From CAVRZY01 sp963725415 (GTDB taxonomy: Bacteria > Acidobacteriota > Terriglobia > Bryobacterales > Bryobacteraceae), in the NCBI GenBank assembly GCA_963725415.1, contig CAVRZY010000060.1, forward strand, positions 1 through 42,586: DNA of 42,586 nt, written 5' to 3'. The position numbers were made by a program, and so were the translations under genes. The notes under the pieces were generated by a model. The model had not been told where the DNA came from, searched no databases, and worked only from the letters and a program-made list of their open reading frames with translations. Below, one piece after another: positions 22,487-29,534 of this stretch (the first letter of the stretch is position 1; the number at the start of each line of letters is the position of its first letter).

Positions 22487-22865
22487 CTACCTGCTCGACA
22501 CGAACATTGTGATCGCACTGTTTCAGCGAGAAGCCGCGGTCTAGGAACGCCTCGCGGCAGCGGACGTGGTTTTCATTCCCACCATCGTCTTGGGGGAGCC
22601 TTATTTCGGTGCATGGAAATCCAGCCGGGCAGAGGAGAACACCGTGCTTGTCGATGAGTTTGCTTCCGGCAGATCCATCTTGGGTTGCGACAGGCACGTG
22701 GCGCGCGAGTGTGGCTTGATTAAGACCCGGCTTCGGGAAAAGGGGCGGCCACTCCCAGAGAATGACATCTGGATCGCGGCGATTGCCCGGGAGCATGGTC
22801 TGATTCTAATCACGCGCGACAGCCACTTCCAGGACGTCGAAGACTTGAAGTGGGAAATGTGGTGA
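22476..22865 (+). pseudogene. VapC-type PIN toxin with an in-frame TAG
   Basis: A PIN-domain ribonuclease toxin. ATG 22476 gives NGSYLLDTNIVIALFQ with the first acidic residue; then VLGEPYFGA (Glu), ENDIWIAAIAREHGLILITRDSHF (two Asp) complete the Mg-binding set. Codon 23 is TAG (22542-22544) where the frame and family suggest a Gln codon (CAG), a single C-to-T difference. Reading continues in frame to TGA 22865. The toxin is therefore nonfunctional as written, which is a common route for toxin inactivation, or the base is wrong. Confidence 0.8.
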
Positions 22866-23006
22866 GTGTGAGCCTTTTCCACAATCTTCATCCTTACGTC
22901 TCGAGGAGTTCGCGGCGTTCGGTGCGGCCTGACATCGATGGTTTCCTAGGGAAAGCCGAGGAAGAGAGGCGGGGTCTTCGTCTTGAAACGGGGACTCTCC
23001 CCTTTT

Positions 23007-23015
23007 TGCTACCAT
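23007..23015 (+). promoter_or_regulatory. extended -10 of a leaderless promoter
   Basis: TG (23007-23008), one base, then TACCAT (23010-23015), six bases before ATG 23022. Confidence 0.5.
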
Positions 23016-23021
23016 GCCGGT

Positions 23022-23330
23022 ATGGCCAAAGGGAAGGGTATGTTCGAGGTGCAGTGTCCGTGTTGCCAGGCCGCGCTGAAAGTCGATCCTGAGACGCGTG
23101 CGGTCATCAGCTACAAGGCGGCCGAAAAGCCGCGCACGGTCGAGAATCTGGAAGCTGCCGTGGCGGGCTTGAAGGGTGAAGCAGCCCGGCGCGAGGAAGC
23201 CTTCCGGAAATCCTTCGAGCGCGAGAAAATGCAGGGCACGGTGCTGTCGAAGAAGTTCGACGAGCTTCTCAAGCAGGCCAAAGCCAGCCCGCTCGAGCCC
23301 CCGCCCAAGCGGGACATCGATTTGGACTGA
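23022..23330 (+). CDS. small protein with CPCC zinc-binding motif and coiled coil
   Basis: A 102-residue protein. FEVQCPCCQAALKVDPETRAVI is a half zinc-ribbon or small metal site near residues 8-28. The middle (VENLEAAVAGLKGEAARREEAFRKSFEREK) is a predicted coiled coil, and the tail is PPPKRDIDLD. It resembles conserved acidobacterial hypothetical proteins of unknown function. ATG 23022 is supported by the -10 placement. Confidence 0.7.
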   Translation: MAKGKGMFEVQCPCCQAALKVDPETRAVISYKAAEKPRTVENLEAAVAGLKGEAARREEAFRKSFEREKMQGTVLSKKFDELLKQAKASPLEPPPKRDIDLD

Positions 23331-23333
23331 ACC

Positions 23334-24187
23334 TACCAGTACTTCAAGATCAGGGCGCGGGATTTGCGGACGCCCTCGATGGGATCGCCTTTGCCCTCGT
23401 ATTCGATTGAGATGGAGCCCTTGTAGCGGTTCTTCTTCAGGATCTGGAGCACGCGAGGGAAATCGTAGTCCTTGGCTTCGCCGTTCTGGTCGAACTCGCC
23501 GATCTTGACGTGGGTGACGAAGGCGTAAGGGACCACGGCGGCGATTTCGTCATAGCGGATGTCGGCGGGGAAGTTGCCGAAGTCCACCAAGGAGCCGACC
23601 CATTTCGGGTCGGTGGCCTTGATGATCTTGACGATGTTGGCGGCGGTCCTGGAGACTCCGCCGTGGTTCTCGATCGAGATCTTGATCTTCAATTCCCTGG
23701 CCAGCGGGAGGAGTTCCTTGAAAGCGGCGATGACGCGCTCGACGCCCAGGGTGTCGTCGGCGTTCTCCTGGCGGCCGGTAGCGCCCACGTTGATGCGTAC
23801 CACGGGCGCGCCCAGGCGGTGGGCGATGCGGAGCTTCTTCTTGTCGGCCTCGATCTGCGCTTTACGCTTAGCCTCGTCGGCCATGGCCAGGTTGCCTTCG
23901 ATGACGTAGCAGGTTACCACGCGACCGGCCGCCTTAACCGCGGCTTTGACTTTGTCGAGGAAGGCGTCGTCGGGGTCTTTGAAGAACATATCGTTGTAGG
24001 AGATGCCCTTGATGCCCTGTTCCTTGTAGAACGCGGGGACCAAAACCATGTCCAGCTTGCCGGTGCGGATCAGGTCGCGGAAGCTATAAGTCTCGCAAGA
24101 CAGCAGATTGCCGCCCCGCAGCTTGGGGTCATCGGCGAGAGCCAGGGCGCAAAACAGCAAAGCAAGGAAGATGGATGGCAGCTTCAT
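23334..24187 (-). CDS. secreted xylose-isomerase-like TIM-barrel protein
   Basis: A 284-residue protein with a signal peptide (MKLPSIFLALLFCALALA). The barrel features are those of the AP endonuclease 2/xylose isomerase-like family: GGNLLSCETYSFRD, GIKGISYNDMFF, RLGAPVVRINVGATG, KISIENHGG (metal Glu), GSLVDFGNF, THVKIGEFD and SIEYEG near the end. Family members are sugar isomerases or epimerases; being exported is less usual but frequent in acidobacteria. It is divergent from the MFS transporter and may act on the sugar that it imports. Confidence 0.82.
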
Positions 24188-24243
24188 AATGTGGAGTTAT
24201 ATCCGATGCGGGGGGTGGAAAGCAACTGCGGTAAACTGTGGCT

Positions 24244-24251
24244 GCTATAAT
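24244..24251 (+). promoter_or_regulatory. extended -10 upstream of the MFS gene
   Basis: TG, one base, TATAAT (24246-24251), nine bases before ATG 24261: a leader of only two or three nucleotides. Confidence 0.5.
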
Positions 24252-24260
24252 CGGGCGGTT

Positions 24261-25538
24261 ATGGCTTCGAAGAGCGCCGAAGCGGCGCCGTTCCGATCCA
24301 TTTTCTCGAACGCTTCGCTGATGCTGCTGGTGGCGCTGCTGCTGGCGGAGACCACGATCAACTACATCAACCGGCAGACGCTCTCCGTGCTGGCGCCGAC
24401 GCTGCGGGACGAATTCAAGCTGAGCAACAGCCAACTGGCGACCATCCAGAACGCCTTCATGATTACCTACGTGTTTTCCTACGCGCTGGCGGGGTGGGTG
24501 ATCGACCGGCTGGGAGTGGGGCGCGGGCTGAGCCTGGCGATGGTGTGGTGGTCGGTGGCGGGGATGCTGACGTCGCTGTCGCGGGGTTTCTGGAGCATGG
24601 TGTTTTTCCGGTCTTTCCTGGCGGTGGGAGCGGGTGGCGCGTGGCCTTCGTTTGCCAAGGCGGTGGCGAAGTGGGTGCCGGCAAAGGCGCGGGCGCTGGC
24701 TATGGGAGCGTGCAACTGCGGTTCGAGCGTGGGCTCGATGATCACGCCGCCACTGGCGGTTTTCGTGGCGGTGCGATTCGGCTGGCAGGCGGCTTTCGTG
24801 GTGGGCGGGGTGATCGGGTTCGTGTGGCTGGTGGCGTTTCACGTCTTTCGGCGCTACCATCCGCAGATGCGCGCGACGGACCGGGGGCAATCCGCGAGTG
24901 ACCCCTCGGCGCCGCGCGTGAGGTGGGCTTCGCTGCTACGCTACCGGCAGACCTGGGCGGTGTTCTTCTGCCGGTTCTTCGCCGACCCACTGTGGTACTT
25001 CTACATCTTCTGGATCCCAGAGTTTTTGGCGCGGGAGCGCGGGCTGAGCCAGACGGCCATCGGGGCGGTAGCCTGGATTCCGTTTTTGGTCTCGGGCAGC
25101 TCGAACTTCCTGTCTGGTTACGCGACGCTGCTGCTGGAGCGCGGCGGATGGAGCCCGAACCGTACGCGCAAGGCGCTGATGCTGCTGGCCACAGTGATCT
25201 CGCCGATCGGGATTGCGGCGGTGTTCGCGCACTCGCTGTTCTGGACCATGGCCTTCATCTCGGTGGCGGTGTTCTTCTGGATGGGGTGGTCGGTGACGGT
25301 GCACACGTTGCCGGGGGACTACTTTCCGCCGCACGCCGTGGCTTCGGTGTACGGCATCGGCGGGGCAGGCTCGACGCTGGGATCGGTGATCAGCACCCAG
25401 GCGGTGGGGTGGACGCTGGACCTGACGCACAGCTACGTGCCGGTGTTCGTGGGTATCGGGCTGTTGATGCCGGTGGCGTTCGTGGTGGGGACGTGGCTGA
25501 TGGGGCGGGTCGAGCCGGTGCGGATGAGGGAGGTCTGA
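24261..25538 (+). CDS. MFS transporter, anion:cation symporter (hexuronate-type) family
   Basis: A 12-helix inner-membrane importer of ~425 residues. Motifs: ETTINYINRQTLSVLAPTLRDEF in helix 1, the family signature GWVIDRLGVGRGLSLAMVWWSVAGMLT, RSFLAVGAGGAWPSFAKAVAKWVP and GSMITPPLAVFVAV. These match ACS-family sugar-acid transporters such as ExuT. The frame is open from 24108, but ATG 24261 follows the -10 closely and avoids the divergent gene's start. Neighbouring TIM-barrel and Gfo/Idh genes support a sugar-acid pathway. Confidence 0.87.
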   Translation: MASKSAEAAPFRSIFSNASLMLLVALLLAETTINYINRQTLSVLAPTLRDEFKLSNSQLATIQNAFMITYVFSYALAGWVIDRLGVGRGLSLAMVWWSVAGMLTSLSRGFWSMVFFRSFLAVGAGGAWPSFAKAVAKWVPAKARALAMGACNCGSSVGSMITPPLAVFVAVRFGWQAAFVVGGVIGFVWLVAFHVFRRYHPQMRATDRGQSASDPSAPRVRWASLLRYRQTWAVFFCRFFADPLWYFYIFWIPEFLARERGLSQTAIGAVAWIPFLVSGSSNFLSGYATLLLERGGWSPNRTRKALMLLATVISPIGIAAVFAHSLFWTMAFISVAVFFWMGWSVTVHTLPGDYFPPHAVASVYGIGGAGSTLGSVISTQAVGWTLDLTHSYVPVFVGIGLLMPVAFVVGTWLMGRVEPVRMREV

Positions 25539-25541
25539 GGC

Positions 25542-26609
25542 TCACCACACCGCGTCTTCGTCGCGGATCGGCAGGTCCACGGGGGCGTGCAGTTTGGCGG
25601 ACTGGTACATGGCCAAAGCCCACTCGAGGGTGGGGCGGGCGCTTTCCAGGGTGATCATGGGGTGGCGGCCGGTGCGGATGGCGTCCACCATGTCTTCGAT
25701 GACGGTCTGGTGGTCGTAGAAGCTGAAGTCGGCGGCGCCGGTGGCTCCGGTGGCGACGGCGGCGCTGCCGTAGCGGCGGATCTCGGCGTCCTCGGGGCGC
25801 TCGTCTTTGAACTTCCAGGTATCCATGCGCTCGCCGATCATGATGGCGGTGCCGTTGTCGCCGTTGATCTCGAGGCGGATGTCGGTGCCGGGCCAGAGGG
25901 CGGTGGAGGCTTGGACGATCCCCTGGGCGCCGCAGTGGTAATCGACGAGCGCCAGCAGCGTATCTTCCAGTTCGACCGCCGGGTGGGCCAGGTTGTTCAT
26001 GCGGGCCTCGACGCGCTTGACGGGGCCGACCAGGTACTGGAGCAGGTCGATGTAGTGAAAGGCCTGCTGGATGGTGACGCCGGCGCCGGAGCGGCGGGAC
26101 ATGCGCCAGGCGTCCATCCTGTAATAGTCGGTCGAGCGGAACCACTTCATGTAGGTGTCGGCGTGGTGGATCTTGCCGAAACGACCTTCTTGGATGGCTT
26201 GCCGCATGGCCTGAACCGGCTTGCGGATGCGGCATTGCAGGACCACGCCGATCTTGACGCCAGCCGCGGCGCAGGCGGCGGCCATGCCGTCCACCTCGCG
26301 CAGCGACATGGCGGGGGGTTTCTCGACCAGGACGTGCTTGCCGGCGCGGGCGCAGGTCAGCACGGCGTCGGAGTGGAGGTGATTGGGGGTCAGGATGTTG
26401 ACGACCTGGATGGCGGGGTTGGCGAGCATCTCATCGAGGTTGGAGTAGGCGGCGCAGGCGAACTCGCGCGTGAGTTTGGAGAGGCGCTCGGAATCGATGT
26501 CGGCGGCGGCTATCAGCCCGGTGCGGTCTGAAGCCCGGAGGGCCTTGGCGTGAAAGGGGGCGACCAGCCCGGCGCCCAGCAATCCGAATCCGATGCGGGA
26601 GTAGGTCAT
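25542..26609 (-). CDS. Gfo/Idh/MocA family oxidoreductase
   Basis: An NAD(P)-dependent sugar or sugar-acid dehydrogenase of 355 residues. The N-terminal Rossmann fold has GFGLLGAGLVAPFHAKAL, then NILTPNHLHSDAVLTCARAGKHVLVEKPPAMSL, the conserved EKP catalytic Lys. GAGVTIQQAFHYIDLLQYLVG holds the second catalytic region (His/Tyr). The C-terminal alpha/beta domain ends with YQSAKLHAPVDLPI. It is convergent with the MFS gene by 4 nt. A palindromic repeat lies directly before its start, so no Shine-Dalgarno is visible. Confidence 0.9.
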   Translation of the reverse strand: MTYSRIGFGLLGAGLVAPFHAKALRASDRTGLIAAADIDSERLSKLTREFACAAYSNLDEMLANPAIQVVNILTPNHLHSDAVLTCARAGKHVLVEKPPAMSLREVDGMAAACAAAGVKIGVVLQCRIRKPVQAMRQAIQEGRFGKIHHADTYMKWFRSTDYYRMDAWRMSRRSGAGVTIQQAFHYIDLLQYLVGPVKRVEARMNNLAHPAVELEDTLLALVDYHCGAQGIVQASTALWPGTDIRLEINGDNGTAIMIGERMDTWKFKDERPEDAEIRRYGSAAVATGATGAADFSFYDHQTVIEDMVDAIRTGRHPMITLESARPTLEWALAMYQSAKLHAPVDLPIRDEDAVW

Positions 26610-26617
26610 GGAGATGT

Positions 26618-26638
26618 GGACAGGCCGGAGGCCTGTCC
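26618..26638. repeat. palindromic repeat A, copy 1
   Basis: Arms GGACAGGCC (26618-26626) and GGCCTGTCC (26630-26638) with loop GGA, followed by TACT. An identical unit with the same TACT flank lies at 32020-32040. It sits just upstream of the Gfo/Idh start. Confidence 0.8.
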
Positions 26639-26710
26639 TACTAGGGTATCAGGGCGGGGCTGCCGATGCTAAGTTGTTGATTCTAAATAAGTGTCCGATT
26701 TTGGGATTGG

Positions 26711-26718
26711 CTTTGTTT
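26711..26718. repeat. target site duplication, left copy
   Basis: CTTTGTTT directly before the left inverted repeat; identical to 30519-30526. Eight bases is the usual duplication length of the IS1595 family. Confidence 0.88.
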
Positions 26719-26744
26719 AGCGATTATGCACTTGACAAAGCAGA
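26719..26744 (+). repeat. left terminal inverted repeat
   Basis: 26 bp, identical to the reverse complement of 30493-30518. It contains TTGACA reading inward. Confidence 0.9.
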
Positions 26745-26782
26745 GGGCCAGATGAATACTTGGGGTGGCGTGACAGGCCGGT

Positions 26783-26917
26783 TTAGCGGCGCTTCGCCTT
26801 CGGCTTCCGTGCCTTCCTCTTCGGGCTTATGTCCATCAGTGGCAACGGCGGGGCGCTCAGAAGCTTGGATAGCACGGCGTCGAACTGGGACTTTGGAACT
26901 TTGGGAATCGGCTCCAC
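26783..26917 (-). CDS. 44-residue basic-tailed protein (transposon cargo)
   Basis: Starts GTG 26917, reading MEPIPKVPKSQFDAVLSKLL and ending in the basic tail PKRKARKPKAKRR. The start is chosen because TACAAT (26924-26929 on the minus strand) stands exactly six bases away, the same pattern as other leaderless genes here. IPKVPKSQFDAVLSKLLSA is a short pattern I have an impression of from conserved acidobacterial small proteins. Function unknown; the basic tail could bind nucleic acid. It is the first gene inside the left end. Confidence 0.5.
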   Translation of the reverse strand: MEPIPKVPKSQFDAVLSKLLSAPPLPLMDISPKRKARKPKAKRR

Positions 26918-26923
26918 GGCTCC

Positions 26924-26929
26924 ATTGTA
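26924..26929 (-). promoter_or_regulatory. -10 of a leaderless promoter
   Basis: TACAAT on the minus strand, six bases before GTG 26917. Confidence 0.45.
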
Positions 26930-26957
26930 GCCGATGTGGGAAATGTCGGAAGAGAGA

Positions 26958-27296
26958 ATGAAACGCCCACCACCCTCCGAGAGCAACGAGTACGATCCCC
27001 CGTTGGACCCAGGAATCTGCGCTATGGTGGTCGCTTTGAGGACGGAAGGGGTACAGACGTTCGAGTCGTGCGAGGGGGGAGTGGGGCATTCCTATCCCGA
27101 GCCAACTGTTCGCTTCCACGGGAACCGAGCCGAGGGATTGCGAGCGCTCTCGGTGGCAATGCAAGCGGGGTTGCCGGTTGAGAAGCTCAGGCGGGTATGG
27201 CCAATCGTGGACGGAGAGCCCACCGGCCCGTGGTGGGAGTTGACCTTCACTCCAACTGCCGGGCCGGTGGATCTCAAACGGCGTGAGAAGCCCTAG
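26958..27296 (+). CDS. conserved hypothetical protein (transposon cargo)
   Basis: 112 residues starting MKRPPPSESNEYDPPLDPGI, after a purine-rich GGAAGAGAGA. An alternative ATG at 26934 adds eight residues. Motifs: LRTEGVQTFESCEGGVGHSYPEPTVRFHGNRAEGLRALSVAM and VWPIVDGEPTGPWWELTF. This is a known family of uncharacterised proteins often found in phages and mobile elements. The conserved Cys-Glu-Gly-Gly and His-Ser-Tyr-Pro region looks like a small active or metal site, but no function is established. Divergent from the 44-residue gene. Confidence 0.75.
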   Translation: MKRPPPSESNEYDPPLDPGICAMVVALRTEGVQTFESCEGGVGHSYPEPTVRFHGNRAEGLRALSVAMQAGLPVEKLRRVWPIVDGEPTGPWWELTFTPTAGPVDLKRREKP

Positions 27297-27301
27297 GAGC
27301 C

Positions 27302-27469
27302 CTAGTACCGCCGCGCGACTCCGCGATCCAAACGATCACAGTGGTCGCACAACGGTTTCCCTCCGGTCCCTTGGCGCAAGTTCTCAGGTTCGATGTTGTT
27401 ACCTTCGGTGCAGTCGGTGTTGTCGTGGTGCACCGGCTGCTTGATGGAATGCCAAGGCGCTTTGCGCAT
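27302..27469 (-). CDS. 55-residue Cys-motif protein (transposon cargo)
   Basis: Starts ATG 27469 with AGGAG seven bases upstream. Sequence features: WHSIKQPVHHDNTDCTEGNN, RQGTGGKPLCDHCDRL. The pair CxxC plus an upstream Cys and His pair suggests a small zinc-binding fold. Similar short proteins are common next to other acidobacterial genes, without known function. Its 5' leader is structured, with 8-bp arms ATCTGCGC (27489-27496) and GCGCAGAT (27525-27532), and the tRNA lies just upstream on the same strand. Confidence 0.65.
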   Translation of the reverse strand: MRKAPWHSIKQPVHHDNTDCTEGNNIEPENLRQGTGGKPLCDHCDRLDRGVARRY

Positions 27470-27488
27470 GAGCATTCTCCTTTCGCTT

Positions 27489-27532
27489 ATCTGCGCCACA
27501 CCCGCGTTTTTCGCTTGCGCAACTGCGCAGAT
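27489..27532 (-). repeat. inverted repeat in the leader of the 55-residue gene
   Basis: Perfect arms ATCTGCGC and GCGCAGAT 28 nt apart, with a smaller GCG-TTTTT-CGC hairpin inside. It may be an RNA structure linked to the tRNA transcript. Confidence 0.5.
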
Positions 27533-27550
27533 GTGGCTATGCTAATAAAC

Positions 27551-27642
27551 GGAGGGCGCGGGCATCGAACCCGCACACGCTGGTGCAAGCAGCGTGACCT
27601 CGGCTTATAAGGCCGGTCCATTTACCGTTCTGGCAGCCCTCC
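27551..27642 (-). tRNA. class II tRNA-Ser-like, anticodon UAU (transposon cargo)
   Basis: Folds as a 92-nt cloverleaf. Acceptor GGAGGGC pairs with GCCCTCC (7 bp). The D-stem is CCA/TGG with GG in the loop. The anticodon loop CTTATAA sits on a 4-bp stem (CGGC/GCCG) with anticodon TAT. The variable arm is long, with a perfect 7-bp stem CACGCTG/CAGCGTG. The T-arm GCGGG-TTCGATG-CCCGC is perfect. No CCA is encoded and the discriminator is G. Body and G73 resemble tRNA-Ser (compare the E. coli Ser tRNA start GGAGAGATGCCGGAGCGG), but the anticodon reads AUA (Ile). It may insert Ser at AUA, or be inactive. Confidence 0.75.
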
Positions 27643-27658
27643 AAGGGGTTGCCTACCA

Positions 27659-27700
27659 CGGCCCGATCCGACTCGCCCTGCAAAGCTAGCGGATCGGGCC
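27659..27700. repeat. 11-bp inverted repeat upstream of the tRNA
   Basis: Arms GGCCCGATCCG and CGGATCGGGCC are perfect and ~19 nt apart. They lie between the 281-residue gene's end and the tRNA, and may end its transcript or shape the tRNA precursor. The T-run is weak. Confidence 0.6.
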
Positions 27701-27776
27701 TTCGTGTTTCGGCCCCCGGTGACGGCAGGCTGGATCATCGAGGGCTGGTGCTCTTCTGGTCATGAGTCCTCCATGG

Positions 27777-28622
27777 CTACTCTCGTCCGTCTTCTTCGAT
27801 CACCATTGAATCGATGATGACCGCAAGCCCTTCCAATGCCTTCTTCAGCTTCTGCGCATCCTTGCGGGTGATGCCATCGGGGACGGAGAACTCTGCTCGC
27901 TTCCCGCCGCCCAATTCGATCCTTGTCAGGTGGCCCATGGCTATGTAAACCTGGTCGCGCACCTCGACACGATCTTCGGTAGCGTTGGCCTTGGGTTCAG
28001 CCACGGCAGACGTTCCGTTTGTCTCTATGATCTGTGACGTTGTCGGGAAAACAACGGGAGATTCCGAAACCTGGGTCCTCCCGTCTCCCCTGGCATAGAG
28101 CAAATCAGCCGCCCGTGCGCCTTGCCTGAAATGAGCTGCCCATTGGCCCGAGTAGTCCCTTGGGATGTTGCAGTCCTGCTCAAGAATATTCCTCAGGAAT
28201 TCGTCAGCAGCCAACAACTTCCCTTTCTGCTGCTGAAAGAGCTTGTTGAAGGCTTCGATGTTGAGGAATGCCTGCTTCTTCGCCTGTGCCAAAGCCTCAG
28301 GCGACTTCGGGGATGCAACAGACAAGCCAAGATCCGTGAGTGTGTACAGGTCTTTGGACTGTTCCGAAATCAGGCCAAACGCTTTTAGGGCTCTGATTTT
28401 CTTGACAAACGAGGAGCTGCTTATGGTATTTCCGGTGATAATCGCCAGCTTCGCAGCCGACAAGACTGGCCCCTCTTCTCCGGCTTTTGCAGCAAGTGCA
28501 CTCACGTCGGCCAGAGTCAGAGCGAGGGGGGCTGTGCCGTACGGGGGCCGTTGGGATTTCGGCACGCGGCGGTCCGCTGCCCTCGGTTCCACGGGGTTGG
28601 AAACTGATTTCTTATCGTCCAT
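27777..28622 (-). CDS. winged-helix-like protein of unknown function (transposon cargo)
   Basis: A 281-residue protein that I cannot name with certainty. Residues ~1-35 are basic and disordered. Residues ~36-175 look like winged-helix or DUF5343-like helices: SAAKLAIITGNTISSSSFVKKIRALKAFGLISEQSKDLYTLTDLGLSVASP, then AFNKLFQQQKGKLLAADEFLRNILEQDCNIPRDYSGQWAAHFRQGARAADLL. The linker carries a Glu-rich stretch, and the C-terminus is FSVPDGITRKDAQKLKKALEGLAVIIDSMV, a Phd/AbrB-like helical end. TGaTAAAAT nine bases upstream is an extended -10. It could be a regulator of the element or a defence-type protein. Confidence 0.6.
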   Translation of the reverse strand: MDDKKSVSNPVEPRAADRRVPKSQRPPYGTAPLALTLADVSALAAKAGEEGPVLSAAKLAIITGNTISSSSFVKKIRALKAFGLISEQSKDLYTLTDLGLSVASPKSPEALAQAKKQAFLNIEAFNKLFQQQKGKLLAADEFLRNILEQDCNIPRDYSGQWAAHFRQGARAADLLYARGDGRTQVSESPVVFPTTSQIIETNGTSAVAEPKANATEDRVEVRDQVYIAMGHLTRIELGGGKRAEFSVPDGITRKDAQKLKKALEGLAVIIDSMVIEEDGRE

Positions 28623-28759
28623 CTCAGCCTAATTTTATCACGAGATTCCGTAAAAAATGCCACTCTACATCTAAGCAGTTGATTCCATGGAAGATAGAGT
28701 GCTTGGCTAGCTGCTTAAAATTGTTTTGTATGAGCAATTGCTATGCAACCGGCTTATTT

Positions 28760-28800
28760 CGTACATTTGAACTGGACAAGATGTACGTGCGTAACGTACA
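28760..28800. promoter_or_regulatory. three half-site operator before the TA genes
   Basis: CGTACA (28760-28765), TGTACG (28782-28787) and CGTACA (28795-28800) form overlapping inverted repeats just upstream of the antitoxin RBS. Such arrays are the binding sites of TA antitoxins that repress their own operon. Confidence 0.6.
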
Positions 28801-28814
28801 CAGGAGGCTTTACG

Positions 28815-29141
28815 ATGTCTACGATGGCTTTGTTGCGACCCGAGGCGATTGAGGTCAACCGCTCGACGTTGCGGCAGAGGCAGCGAGAGTGGCTACAGAG
28901 GGCACGGGGCAAGACCGTTCTCCTCGTGACTGCGGAAAGGCAGGGTGAAGAGGACAAGTATGTCCTAGACAAGCGTTACTTCCAGGAGCTTCTGACGAGA
29001 CTGGAATCGACGATCGAGACGATGGAGATCATGGCAGACCGCCGACTCTTTGCCCAGATTCTCACGAGCGCAGGGGCTTTGGAAGAAGACCTCCGCTTGG
29101 GCAAGCTGCATTCGTTCAAGGAGGCATTCGCGGGGGAGTGA
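28815..29141 (+). CDS. antitoxin of the RelE-type module (transposon cargo)
   Basis: 108 residues from ATG 28815, with AGGAGG seven bases upstream. Regions: RPEAIEVNRSTLRQRQREWLQRARGKTVLLVTAERQGEEDKYVLDKRYFQELLTRLEST and a C-terminal LEEDLRLGKLHSFKEAFAGE. The last part resembles the toxin-binding tail of Phd/RelB-type antitoxins. Its TGA lies one base before the toxin's TTG. It probably binds the operator at 28760-28800 and stabilises the transposon in the genome. Confidence 0.75.
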   Translation: MSTMALLRPEAIEVNRSTLRQRQREWLQRARGKTVLLVTAERQGEEDKYVLDKRYFQELLTRLESTIETMEIMADRRLFAQILTSAGALEEDLRLGKLHSFKEAFAGE

Positions 29142-29142
29142 C

Positions 29143-29496
29143 TTGTACATCCTTAAGTTCACTGACGATGGCCTTGCAGACGTAAAGAATCTTCCAAAAA
29201 ACGTGAGAAACGCCTTGCGGAAGGTGCTGCGAGACAATGTTGCCAAAGATCCATGTACATGTTCAAAGCCGTTGAATGAACCGTTGAAGGGGTACCGGAG
29301 CTTCACCTGGGAGGATTACCGGATCATCTATCGGGTGTTCGAGGACTTGAAAGCAGTAGCGGTCGTCGGCATCGGGCAGCGGGATGCGCAGTCAAGCACC
29401 AACGTGTACAAGAGGCTCGAAGTTCTTGCGGAAGGGGGGCGGTTAGCGGAGAAGGTGTTGCTGTCTCTACGAGGCTTTTCCGAGTCAGGGCCATAA
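29143..29496 (+). CDS. RelE/ParE-type toxin (transposon cargo)
   Basis: 117 residues from TTG 29143 (MYILKFTDDGLADVKNLPKN...). The RelE-fold core is clear: LPKNVRNALRKVLRDNVAKDP, NEPLKGYRSFTWEDYRIIYRVFEDLKAVAVVGIGQR, YKRLEVLAE. The Arg/Tyr pair in DYRIIYR and the following beta strand match mRNA-interferase RelE or gyrase-targeting ParE; which target cannot be told. The preceding antitoxin stops one base before. A plausible addiction module of the element. Confidence 0.8.
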   Translation: MYILKFTDDGLADVKNLPKNVRNALRKVLRDNVAKDPCTCSKPLNEPLKGYRSFTWEDYRIIYRVFEDLKAVAVVGIGQRDAQSSTNVYKRLEVLAEGGRLAEKVLLSLRGFSESGP

Positions 29497-29534
29497 CACA
29501 ACGAGGGCCCCAAAGTTGGAATTCGATCGGGCTA

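Noticed and set aside
22476..22865. Amber read-through or pyrrolysine in VapC
   Set aside because: No pylT/pylS or suppressor tRNA is seen and the change is one base from CAG; mutation or error is simpler.
25587..26531. 314-codon plus-strand frame opposite the Gfo/Idh gene
   Set aside because: Gly/Ala/Val-rich shadow of the real gene.
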